DNA of 64,000 bases from Anisus vortex. Lineage: Eukaryota; Mollusca; Gastropoda; Planorbidae. Positions 1 to 9,712 of this stretch are shown here, one piece after another. Numbering within the stretch: position 1 is the first letter of the stretch; each line of letters starts with the position of its first letter. Location: the NCBI GenBank assembly GCA_949126835.1, contig OX421505.1, positions 3,405,587 through 3,469,586 on the forward strand. The letters are read 5' to 3'. Below the pieces are notes generated by a model, which saw only the letters and a list, made by a program, of their open reading frames with translations, was not told the origin of the DNA and made no database searches. Position numbers and translations under genes: made by a program.

Positions 1-36
1 CACCACTCTCCACACCACTCTCCACACCATTCCCCA
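1..36. repeat. Truncated CA/CT-rich tandem repeat at window edge
   Basis: Two to three imperfect 13-bp units of the form CACCACTCTCCAC run off the left edge of the window, so the full extent is unknown. From here to about 408 no supported gene is visible. Confidence 0.5.
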
Positions 37-408
37 CATTACATTGTCCCCTAGAATTATAATGAAGCTTTTTGTTTAAGGTGTAGGGGCTGCCCACTTC
101 TACAGTTTTATTTAGACCAACTGTGAACACCAGAGGCCAGTGCTTTCTATAAATACTTTAGTACAGTCACTCTATAAGAATAGACTTCACATTGAAATTA
201 GTCAATCTTTCAAATGGAAAACAAACAAAATGTGGCAAAACTCTTTGCATCATCATCGTGTTTCCCATATGTTGTTTTGGTTCCATGATGAACATAGGGC
301 CTCTGCCTGCAGACACCACCCTTTTACTTTCACTTTTTATAATGAAACATCTCTGTTTCTACTTTGTGCGCTCTATCCACTGTTTGCCTTGAAGGTTCCA
401 TTCTACGG

Positions 409-951
409 CTTGTATAGCTCTATTCCCAATAGGGCTTGTATAGCTCTATTCCCAATAGGGCTTGTATAGCTCTATTCCCAATAGGGCTTGTATAGCTCTA
501 TTCCCAATAGGGCTTGTAAAGCTCTATTCCCAATAGGGCTTGTATAGCTCTATTCCCAATAGGGCTTGTATAGCTCTATTCCCAATAGGGCTTGCATAGC
601 ATTATTGCCAATAGGGCTTGTATAGCTCTATTCCCAATAGGGCTTGTATAGCATTATTGCCAATAGGGCTTGTATAGCATTATTGCCAATAGGGCTTGTA
701 TAGCTCTATTCCCAATAGGGCTTGTATAGCTCTATTCCCAATAGGGCTTGTATAGCTCTATTCCCAATAGGGCTTGTATAGCTCTATTCCCAATAGGGCT
801 TGCATAGCATTATATTGCCAATAGGGCTTGTAAAGCTCTATTCCCAATAGGGCTTGCATAGCATTATATTGCCAATAGGGCTTGTATAGCTCTATTCCCA
901 ATAGGGCTTGTATAGCATTATTGCCAATAGGGCTTGTATAGCTCTATTCCC
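409..951. repeat. 26-bp minisatellite with two interspersed unit variants
   Basis: About 21 head-to-tail units of roughly 26 bp. Every unit shares AATAGGGCTTGTATAGC. One variant continues CTCTATTCCC and the other CATTATTGCC or CATTATATTGCC. The second variant is scattered in the middle and right of the array, which suggests short multi-unit duplications. The open frames crossing this array only reflect the unit length and are not genes. Confidence 0.95.
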
Positions 952-1083
952 ACATCCTTTCTTGGCGTATTCTCCTTTATATTCTATCAACAACTTGGCC
1001 GCCTGTAGTGTGTTTGTTTTTTTGGCGTCACATGAACCATCAATGGTGGTTTTCTATTTCATTTCTTTTTTTTTTTTTCATAG

Positions 1084-1290
1084 GCACCTGTTTATGATAG
1101 TTTGTATTCTAGTGGGGACACAGTTTCCAATCTTAGCATCATGTACAGCTTATCTCTACAATTAACACATTTATATTGCCAATGAAAAGGTCAACAAATT
1201 GTAAATTCCAGGGAGATGACTACAAGAGGAATGTTGTTAGAGTACTCCGTAAATCAATGATTAGCTGCTCCTTGTTCTAAGACAGATCTC
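1084..1290 (+). other. Exon-like segment of an unidentified plus-strand gene or relic
   Basis: A long T-rich tract ending in CATAG (1083) forms a strong splice-acceptor match. From 1084 one frame stays open for 33 codons, reading APVYDSLYSSG and then a leucine/serine-rich stretch with MYSLSLQL, before a TGA at 1183-1185. A second frame, open across the stop, continues with GDDYKRNVVRVLRKSM to about 1282. Two adjacent, protein-like frames suggest an exon broken by a frameshift, or an exon whose donor I cannot place. I do not recognise the protein. It may belong with the exon-like segment at 1650-1820. Confidence 0.3.
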
Positions 1291-1532
1291 AAGACCATAT
1301 TATTAAAAACAATATTTGTCTGTAGTTGCATTTTTTTTTTTTCGGTTGTTTTTTATTTTTTTGTTTTGTGCCAAATTGTGTATTTTTTCTTTGACGCACA
1401 TTACCAATAATCAAAGTGTTATGAAAATCTACTTGTGACATTCACTAGCTCTGTGATATAACCTCTTCTCTTTTTTTATGTTTTATATTTTGATTTTTGT
1501 GTATTATCTCAACAACTGACACTCAGCCTTGT

Positions 1533-1566
1533 ATATATAATTATATATATATATATATATAAATAT
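1533..1566. repeat. TA-rich microsatellite
   Basis: A run of TATATATA repeats with a few interruptions, between the two exon-like segments. Simple sequence with no other signal. Confidence 0.8.
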
Positions 1567-1649
1567 ATGTATAAGATTTAGCATTTCATGCTAAAACAGA
1601 AAACATAAAGTGAGAGAAAAAAAAAACAGCCGTTTGATTTTGTACTCAG

Positions 1650-1820
1650 AGCATCATCAAAAGAATATATCGTCGTTGTCAGGCGAAAGCCGGCAAAGTC
1701 CAGAATTGCAAATTTTTAAGAAGAATTAAAAAACTGCATAGATCAAGTAAACGAATCAACGTAGCCGCTTTAATAAGAAATAAAATTGTAGAAAATCTAT
1801 TGGACAATACTACAAGATAA
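1650..1820 (+). CDS. Candidate terminal exon, lysine/arginine-rich, unidentified protein
   Basis: A splice-acceptor match (TTTTGTACTCAG, ending at 1649) is followed by 56 codons open in phase 0 and a TAA stop at 1818-1820. The peptide is strongly basic and looks protein-like: SIIKRIYRRCQAK near the start, FLRRIKKLHRSSKRIN in the middle, and IRNKIVENLLDN at the end. The length and stop suit a last coding exon, and the sequence after it is A/T-rich and 3'UTR-like. No family is recognised. The upstream exon is not firmly identified; the segment at 1084-1290 is a candidate but its frame is broken. The alternative is chance openness of a basic AT-rich frame. Confidence 0.3.
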   Translation, partial: SIIKRIYRRCQAKAGKVQNCKFLRRIKKLHRSSKRINVAALIRNKIVENLLDNTTR

Positions 1821-2794
1821 TTTTAGACATCATGTGGGATATCCCAAGGAATATTTTGGTAAAAAAAAAAAAAAAATTGAAAATTTCCGACTTGGCTGGT
1901 TTGCGCCTGAGGACAAATAACCTGCAAGTGGATTTTGTCTTGGGTAATTTTTCTGTGAATTTTTTCAAATCTTTTTTAATTTTCATCTACTATTTGTACA
2001 ACTAGTGAGCAATCTGTTTCTACAAATAGTTGTGGAATTAAATTAAAAAACACACCCACAATGCACAGCAATGGCAAGCTGGAGCTCCTTTGTTTATTTT
2101 TTTGTTCATACAATGTTACAAATAATGTGTCCCTTTTAGTTTTAGAAAACAATTTGTAACTAAAACTAAAATCTTTTTTTTTCTTACTGGATAATTTTAT
2201 ATTCCTACTGATGTAAAGGAGTTGTTTCAATAATCCTGATTGGACACTGATATTTCCATTGCAATTTGTCAGCTAATAAGTACAAGATAATTTAGCTTTT
2301 AAGTTTGTACATTGAATACTGGGTAGTTCTGAGTGTTGTATGTCTCGATTTTTCTTTCCTTCGCAATAGTCATTCAAACATAAAGTGTGTGTTGTTTTTG
2401 TTTTTTTATAATTCTGACAAATGGTTTGTGAATATCAACTAAAGAAATAGAGGGGGGAAAAGAGGTTAGATTGAGTTACTATTCTTGATTGATTTTATTT
2501 TATTAAACCTTTTATTCATAAGATTATTAAGATGCACTCTTGTAAATTTTTTGCATGCATGACATAAATTTTTTGATGATTTGATTTTTTTTTTTTTCCT
2601 CATGACATTTTGTTTGGATCATCATCAATTTAATTTAATCAATTCAGTACTTTTATGTTTTTGTTTTCTTAGAATTTGGACATTTGGTCCTGTCTACTAA
2701 TGTAATACATGACTGGATGAAAAACACTGGGGTGTCATTTTCTTTTTTTTAAGCGTCACTTGTGTAATGTGTAATGTTGTTTATTGTAGTAAAG
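1821..2794. other. AT-rich stretch without a supported gene
   Basis: Long T runs, short A runs and no splice-bounded or codon-like frame that I can support. The minus-strand frame at 1976-2230 is lysine/phenylalanine-rich low-complexity translation and is not called. One 19-bp segment at 1889-1907 recurs exactly inside unit 1 at 4134-4152. Confidence 0.6.
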
Positions 2795-3012
2795 TACCTT
2801 TCGGACAAAACTGATCATAGGGCTGGTGAAGCAGCGTTCACCAGTTTCTGTGGCCACGGCATATGCTAGGGGATGTGTGGCCCGCTTTACTCTACCCCAA
2901 CTAGTGTCAGGGATCCATCAGAGCTGGGTATACTTGGGGATACCAAGTCCAGAAAGAAAATTCTAGCCTGCACCAGGATTTGAACTCAGAACCTTCCGAT
3001 CGCCAGTCAAAC
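2795..3012 (-). mobile_element. tRNA-derived SINE, minus strand
   Basis: On the minus strand a Pol III B-box match, GGTTCTGAGTTCAAATCC, lies near the left end of the element. It is followed by a conserved core (GATGGATCCCTGACACTAG, then a CCACAGAAACTGGTGAACG block) and ends near CCGAAAGGTACTTTA. B-box, core and terminal block in this order are typical of SINE families common in molluscs. The A-box part is degraded, so the element is probably inactive. Confidence 0.7.
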
Positions 3013-3087
3013 GTAATATCTGGTAATGCATTCAGGCATATAAAGGGGTTACCTGAAATAGTGTAAAAAAAAACAATTTTTAAAAAA

Positions 3088-3430
3088 TCTGTAGGCCTAC
3101 AGGAAATTGGACAATACGACGACCTGCTGGCCAGTCAAGAAAAAGACACTATAATGGTATGGCCGCATAATTAGAACCAACAGGCTTGCCAAAACTATTC
3201 TGCAGGTCACAAACAGAGGTGGGAGAAGGAGAGGAAGACAACGAAACGATGGAAGGACAACACCAGGGAATAGATAGGAGTAAAACTGTGCGATGCAATG
3301 AGAAAGGCTGAGAGACGGGAGGAATGGAAGAGGCTGGTGTACATATCAATATCATCTGTGGGGCCCCAACAGACTATGGGGTATGTAGGTGGGACATCAA
3401 TTACGATCAATAGAAAGTACCGAAGACCCA
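3088..3430 (+). mobile_element. LINE 3' fragment (reverse transcriptase C-terminal tail)
   Basis: Plus-strand translation, with frameshifts, gives fragments such as WYGRIIRTN, LAKTILQ and GGRRRGRQ. This matches the C-terminal tail of a family of invertebrate non-LTR retrotransposon polyproteins. It is heavily decayed. The same fragment starts units 2 and 3, so it predates the triplication and lies at the unit junctions. Confidence 0.65.
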
Positions 3431-5129
3431 CTTTAACTGTGCCTGTAACTTAATGTATCAGGGTGGGAGCCAGTAGGAGGGCGGGCAATAAATACATTTT
3501 CTAAGATAAAACCTGTATTTACAGTGAGGGTAAGAGACCTAAGGGGAGGCAACCACTTACAACCAGGGATATGTATGGTCTGAGCATCTCCGTTGGTACA
3601 GAGAGGTTATTGCCTACCTGGACAGACCAATGACCAAAACACTAGGGCTAAAATTATAATGAATCTAATTTAACTAACAGACAACCATAAACAACAACGA
3701 AAACCAATACTAAAACTATACTATTAATTAAAACCAACAAATACATTTAAAGGCAATACAAAACAAACTTTATTCTCATATACTAAATCAACCAATAAAT
3801 TCAAAACCACTCTAATCTCTACTTTCAAATGCACCACTCTAACGTAAAAAAATTTACCATTAACTTCAACATCAAACATGAAAAAATTTGCTTTTTTTTT
3901 TCTAATTAAAAACAAGGATATCTAAATAGCTAAACACTACTACTACACTAAACTATATATAAAAAATAATTTAAAAAAACATTAAATTTCCAAGCAACTA
4001 ATAATAATTAAACAGACTAATTAAACAGCCTAAACAAAAATCCTATCCTAAATTAATAAACCAAGACTGAGGAGTACAAGCATAAAAATAGTATATTTAC
4101 ATATAAATAAGTATAGAAATAAACAAAATTTGAGACTTGGCTGGTTTGCGCCAGTCTACATTAACATATCAAGCATTCTTATATCACAGGATATTCAGGA
4201 TTTTAAAAAAGAATAGGTCTATGACTAATTAATGTCAAAACCTTTTTATACTGGTACACAAAATAGCCGGTCCGGGTAAACCAAATTCCATTTTGGCAAA
4301 TGGTAAAAGGATGTTGGCAAATGGTAAAAAGATGTTTACAAAGAACCACTTTTGTCATTATTGACACTTTTTTCATAGTAGACATGAAAAAAGAAACACA
4401 GCAAACGCTTTAGCAAATGGTGTTCACTCCAAGAAGGTGTTTGCAAGGCAGTAATTTACTCTATAGACATTCAGAAATGACCATGTCCACTCTGGCTGAA
4501 AATGAAGCATACTAACAGTAACAGCACAATTCCTCTAATCATAATGTAAAAAAAAAAAAAACACTTGCCTATCAGGGCAAATTTTGAAATGTTTAGGAAA
4601 CACTTGCCCCGTCAAAGTCTCAAAGCACACTTTGAAAAGTTCTGACAACATTTGCCTACACTTATCAATGATCTAGGCCACACTTTTAAAAATTCTCGCA
4701 AAACTGTGATTCCATGTCCTTTACTCTTGATGCAAACTTAGCTACACCACAAACAATATAAATGTTCTAAGAGTTGAGTAATTCCATAATTCATATAGTA
4801 GTTGCATGATTCATATAATAGTTGCATGGTTCATATAAATGTGACATACATTTTGTTTGTACAATTTTTTTGTAAATACAAAAGTTTTTTAAAACAAATA
4901 TTTAATTATAAATGATGCTTTAAAATTTTCCATATAACAAAATAATATTGACTTATGACTTTGTGATATATGGTAGTTTTTAACCAGTATAAATTTTTGT
5001 TAAATTTCATAGTAGTCCTTTGACATGTTAAATACAGTTTTAAAATATATATCTATGTATATATCTATACCGGTAGGCCTACTAAGTTATACACTATACC
5101 TATCAAATAGTTTAATATTAATTTTTTAT
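3431..5129. other. Non-coding sequence downstream of zinc-finger copy 1
   Basis: AT-rich sequence shared with units 2 and 3 and without a supported gene. It includes a short local duplication of GGCAAATGGTAAAA (about 4312-4336) and a 21-bp insertion relative to the other units (4132-4152). If the zinc-finger transcript extends this far it is 3'UTR or downstream flank. Confidence 0.6.
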
Positions 5130-5345
5130 ACTATGAACAGCATGGTGTTGCTTCAAAGATGAACTGTAACAGAAAATATTTTTTTTTACAAATTTGACAT
5201 TTTTATAATCTTTCAATGTTAAATACAACTTGTGTTTACTAAAACTTAAACTCCAAGTATGTCCTTTTTGACACATTTGACATTTTACTTGTTTTTCACC
5301 AATACGAACAAAAAGTTGTAACTCTAAGATGGTTTTTCACTTTCA
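5130..5345 (-). pseudogene. Decayed zinc fingers after the stop of copy 1
   Basis: Just past the stop codon the minus strand still encodes finger-like fragments in shifted frames: GEKQVKCQMCQKGHTW followed by SFSKHKL, then a more decayed finger ending SLKQHH-like. Linker, paired cysteines and spacing remain, but intact ligands do not. The same relics follow copies 2 and 3, so the ancestral array was longer before the triplication. Confidence 0.7.
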
Positions 5346-5362
5346 GCAGTATAAACAAATAG

Positions 5363-6967
5363 TCATTTCTTTAATCCTAAGCTACAATAAATGACACATT
5401 TGTCATTTAAATGTTTTATTTGACCAGTATGAGCAAATAGGTGTATCTTTACATGTGAAAATGAAGAATATGTTTGTTGACACAATTCACATTTAAATAT
5501 TTTTTCACCAGAATGAACAAGTTTGTGTCGTTTTAATGTTAAGCTCTGAGAAAATCCTTTTTGACATATTTCACATTTAAATGGTTTTTCACCAGTATGA
5601 ATAAGTTTGTGTTGTTTTAATGTTAAGCTCTGATAAAATCCTTTTTGACATATTTCACATTTAAATGGTTTTTCACCAGTATGAATACGTTTGTGTCGTT
5701 TTAATGTTAAGCTCTGAGAAAATCCTTTTTGACATATTTCACATTTAAATGGTTTTTCACCAGTATGAATAAGTTTGTGTTGTTTTAATGTTGAGCTCTG
5801 AGAAAATCCTTTTTGACATATTTCACATTTAAATGGTTTTTCACCAGTATGAATAAGTTTGTGTTGTTTTAATGTTAAGCTCTGAGAAAATCCTTTTTGA
5901 CATATTTCACATTTAAATGGTTTTTCACCAGTATGAATAAGTTTGTGTCGTTTTAATGTTAAGCTCTGAGAAAATCCTTTTTGACATATTTCACATTTAA
6001 ATGGTTTTTCACCAGTATGAATAAGTTTGTGTTGTTTTAATGTTGAGCTCTGAGAAAATCCTTTTTGACATATTTCACATTTAAATGGTTTTTCACCAGT
6101 ATGAATAAGTTTGTGTTGTTTTAATGTTGAGCTACGAGAAAAACCTTTTAGACATATTTCACATTTAAATGGTTTTTCACCAGTATGAACAAGTTTGTGT
6201 TGTTTTAATGTTGAGCTACGAGAAAATCCTTTTAGACATATTTCACATTTAAAAGGTTCTTCACCAGTATGAACAAGTTTGTGTTGTTTTAATGTTGAGC
6301 TAAATGAAAATCCTTTTTGACATATTTCACATTTAAATGGTTTTTCACCAGTATGAATAAGTTTGTGTTTTTTTAATGTTGAGCTACAAGAAAATCCTTT
6401 TAGACATATTTCACATTTAAATGTTTTTTCACCATCATGAACACGTTGGTGTGTCTTTAAGTCTGAATTCTGAGAAAATCCTTTTAGACATATTTCACAT
6501 TTAAATGGTTTTTCACCAGAATGAACAAATATGTGTTTCTTTAATCCTGAGCTAGAAGACAATCCCTTTTCACATATATGACATTTAAATAGTTTTTCAT
6601 TTTTATAGATATGATTTTTTAGGTGGTACTTTAAATTTTGCAAAAATGTAAGCATTTTTTGACACATCAAACATTTATATCGTTTTTTAACAGTATGAAT
6701 CGTTAGGTGTGATCTCAAAAGTGAATCCGTAGAGAAAACCTTTTGACATATTAGACATTGAAATTGTCTTTTGACTGTCTGAACAATTTGAAGGTTTTTT
6801 AAAGATGTATAGTAAGATAATTTCTTTTGAAATACTTTATCACGCTTATGATATGTGTGATCTATCTCTGAAGAAATTTCTTCTTTCTTTACTTTACAGA
6901 ACTCTTTAGAAGACTTGTATTCTTCACAATAAGAGGTGCTGTCTCTTTCTGATTTCTTAATACTTAC
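5363..6967 (-). CDS. C2H2 zinc-finger protein copy 1, terminal exon C (16 fingers)
   Basis: Predicted nuclear DNA-binding protein of the poly-C2H2 class. The exon starts after an acceptor CTATTTCTAG (minus strand) in phase 0 and encodes 534 residues. About 70 residues are charged and free of fingers (including CKVKKEE). Then come finger 0 (C71, C74) and fifteen further fingers of 28 residues with TGEKPFKC-type linkers, and a conserved tail ending CSLGLKK. Fingers 8-14 are almost identical, differing mainly between SQSST and SQSLT and between KQH and KRH, so the 84-bp units have been homogenised. The exon joins in frame to exons B and A, giving at least 626 residues. No KRAB, SCAN, BTB or ZAD domain is visible. 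Oddity: an A-to-T change relative to copies 2 and 3 makes the exon begin GTAAGT, a perfect donor. The last finger uses CELC...SHVKIHLFAH and is conserved in all copies. The frame remains open upstream of the TTG at 6716-6718, so that codon is not the start. Confidence 0.9.
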   Translation of the reverse strand, partial: VSIKKSERDSTSYCEEYKSSKEFCKVKKEEISSEIDHTYHKRDKVFQKKLSYYTSLKNLQIVQTVKRQFQCLICQKVFSTDSLLRSHLTIHTVKKRYKCLMCQKMLTFLQNLKYHLKNHIYKNEKLFKCHICEKGLSSSSGLKKHIFVHSGEKPFKCEICLKGFSQNSDLKTHQRVHDGEKTFKCEICLKGFSCSSTLKKHKLIHTGEKPFKCEICQKGFSFSSTLKQHKLVHTGEEPFKCEICLKGFSRSSTLKQHKLVHTGEKPFKCEICLKGFSRSSTLKQHKLIHTGEKPFKCEICQKGFSQSSTLKQHKLIHTGEKPFKCEICQKGFSQSLTLKRHKLIHTGEKPFKCEICQKGFSQSLTLKQHKLIHTGEKPFKCEICQKGFSQSSTLKQHKLIHTGEKPFKCEICQKGFSQSLTLKRHKRIHTGEKPFKCEICQKGFYQSLTLKQHKLIHTGEKPFKCEICQKGFSQSLTLKRHKLVHSGEKIFKCELCQQTYSSFSHVKIHLFAHTGQIKHLNDKCVIYCSLGLKK

Positions 6968-8187
6968 CTAGAAATAGAAAGAAAAAACAAGGCATTTAGT
7001 AAATTGCAGATGAAAATAAGTTTGGTTTTATTTTTATTCAGTTTAAAAAAACAAATCCAGACTTATTTTCAAACTTATAATAGGTACACAAAACTGATTT
7101 AAAAAAAAAAAATTCACGCTATTGCTGAGCAGAGAGAGACAAAAAGATTCTAAGAACTTTGATACCATATAATACCAATTTTATGACTGTATGACAATTT
7201 TCAATAAAGTTTTGAAATTTTCAACATTTTAAAAGTGGGTATTACCATTTGCAACCTCACAAATTGCCATTTATATATATCATTATCTCAAAAAGTATAT
7301 AATATTATATAGTGGTTAAGGCCAAGTTACTTTGTTTACAAACACAAATGTTTGTAGAGAAGAGACAACATTTTTTTCATGAATGTGGTGCGATTAAAAA
7401 ATAAAAAAATGTCGTGAAAATTATTTTGACAGTTTTAGCAAGGGAGACAAAAAAAAAGTGGAAATCTGACCTATTTTTTAAATATTACTAAAAATGACCT
7501 ATTTTTAGAAGAAGCTTATGTTATATTTGTATATTTAATTTTCTATAGAGACATAATAAATTGGTGCAGTTTCAAAATAATACAATTTAAATTGAAACAA
7601 AGTGCAGTCAACGTGAAAGTTAAACAAGCAACAAAAAAACAGTTTTTATATGGTGTAAGATTAGAGTATTAAACAATAAACAAGGCAAGTTAATACATTA
7701 TTTTGTAATACAAAATTTATGGTAACATTTATTTTTGACTAGACCCCCACCTTCTTAAATAATATTTTTAACAACTTTATAATCATAAAATATGATTTTT
7801 AAAAATTAAAATGCATTTCTCAGATGTTCTTTTTCAATAATTTATTATAATCAGAAAAAGATATCAAAACCCATATTTTGATCCACACCCACTTACTGCA
7901 CTACCTTAAAGGGAAATTTTTAAAATGTTAATTAAATGTTTAAAATGTCAAATATTGATTTAAACCACGTATCCTAGTAATAGTATTAATACTAATAATA
8001 AAAAGCCCTTTCATCCCAAAACTAAAAACAAAATATATTATTATAAAATAAACTCAAAACCATTCAATAGACTTCCTGTACATATAATTTGATTTGGTTT
8101 CTTTATTTTTTTTTCATTGACATAAAGACCAATATTTTAAGGTCCCAAACACTAACCAATAACACTTTTCATGATCATTAAACTATA
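6968..8187. other. Intron of zinc-finger copy 1, part between exon C and hAT element
   Basis: AT-rich intronic sequence homologous to units 2 and 3. No conserved frame: a plus-strand frame that is open in unit 3 (47310-47669) is broken here by an A-run length difference near 7400. The whole intron between exons B and C runs 6968-11246. Confidence 0.6.
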
Positions 8188-8195
8188 CTGTGCAT

Positions 8196-9704
8196 TAGAG
8201 ACCGACCGAAACCAAATTTTTAGATTCTGCCGAAAACTAAACCATACCGAATAGTATACATTGACTTTCGGCCAAAACCGAAGCCGAAACCAAAAATTTA
8301 ACTACAACTTCAGCCGAAATCGAAAAATAAACCAAAAATGCGAAACAAATGATTTCAAAAGACTACACATTTATGTGTTATATTAACTAGTTTATAGGCA
8401 TTCTATTTGAGTAAACCATTATTTAGAATGATTAAATAATCACTCAGTAACTTCAGGCTTCTAATTCACATTAGGGCTGTTAATATCCTTTTTTTTTCTC
8501 AAAACCTATTTTTGGTTCAAAATATTTGATTTTGTACCCATTTTCTTTTCCCCCTCTCCGCCACCGGCCAAAGTAAGTTATAGTTTGGAAAAGACAAATT
8601 TGCATTGATTCTACTGAAAAAATAATACGAAGGACCATTGATCCTTAGAACGTGGTGAAATCTTTGTAAAAAAAAAAAGTTGATTTTGGATTAGCAGAAG
8701 TCAAAAGCTGTAGTGTCATGAATTTAGACCTTTATAATTATAATATAAATCAGTGTATGTTAGATCTATATGTTACACACATTAAAAGAATATTTGTAAA
8801 ATATGAATAAAATCCCAGACACATCTATCTAGGGTTGACAGACATCCGCAAGAAAATTAACAGTTTTTGAAAAGCACCTTACATGCTCTGCAAAGTTGTT
8901 TTGTTAATTGCCCAAGTTGCTTTTCAGTCTACATTAAACAAAATGTTGGGTCAGTTTTACTAATATACAATTATTGGCAGCTAATGTAATAACACTGAAC
9001 GGATTGTGGATTGTGAAACACTAAATATGTCATTCTTTTTGTCTCTCTATGTCCTCCTTTTGAAGTCCAAGTATCTTGCAACCTTACGTCTATCAGTCCG
9101 TTTGTCTGTTAAACAGCATCAGTAGGGAAATTCCATTTTTTTTTTCGAATAAGTAGATCAAATGTCTGTACCAACAACTAGCGTTAACATCTGCATTTGC
9201 TGTTGTATGTGCTTGTATCGCAAATTCACAAGCAATATTGGGAATTAAAAAAAAATATAAACTATAAGTCGCCTCTGACAAACGAGTGCTTGCAAGTAAT
9301 ATCATGTTAAAAAATTGTTTAGTGCTAATCAAACAGGGTTTACAAATATTTCTTAAGATAAAAAGATAAATAAATCGTGGGACACAGTTATGAATGATTT
9401 CCTCCCAAAATCCGGTTTTCTTTTAACATCACTACTTCACACAGATTAATTCACAACAGTTTAACTAAAGGCAAGTATCAATAAGCACTAATAAGCAGAG
9501 TAATAGATGCAGCAATTGCGTAGCATTTTGAATTTTGAAAGTTAAAATAGATATTCGGCTGATGACCGAAAGTCAATATCAGTTTCGGCCGAAACCTTAA
9601 ACAAACCGAAAACTAACCTTTTGGCTTCGGCCGAAACCACGGCGAAAAAGAGTTTTTACCTATTTTCGGCGCCGAAACCAAAGCCGAATATCGGTCGGTC
9701 TCTA
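8196..9704. mobile_element. Non-autonomous hAT-type element, TSD CTGTGCAT (unit 1)
   Basis: Terminal inverted repeats TAGAGACCGACCG and CGGTCGGTCTCTA are flanked by a perfect 8-bp direct repeat, CTGTGCAT, at 8188-8195 and 9705-9712. An 8-bp duplication with TAGAG-type ends fits the hAT superfamily. The subterminal regions are rich in GCCGAAAC-type repeats. No transposase frame is present. The same insertion occupies the same site in unit 3, while unit 2 keeps only its first bases. A second element is nested inside at 8472-9434. Confidence 0.85.
8472..9434. mobile_element. Nested hAT-like MITE inside the 8196-9704 element
   Basis: Ends TAGGGCTGTTAATATCC and AACATCACTA form an imperfect inverted repeat. 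The flanks ATTCACAT and CTTCACAC match at six of eight bases, fitting an old 8-bp target duplication. The ends resemble those of the MITE at 12314-13255. No coding capacity. Confidence 0.6.
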
Positions 9705-9712
9705 CTGTGCAT

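Noticed and set aside
140..469. 109-codon plus-strand frame and the 66-codon frame inside it
   Set aside because: They run into the 26-bp minisatellite. There is no splice or codon-quality support, and the composition is that of AT-rich non-coding DNA.
409..951. CRISPR-like array
   Set aside because: Units are contiguous with no unique spacers, and the sequence is eukaryotic. It is a minisatellite.
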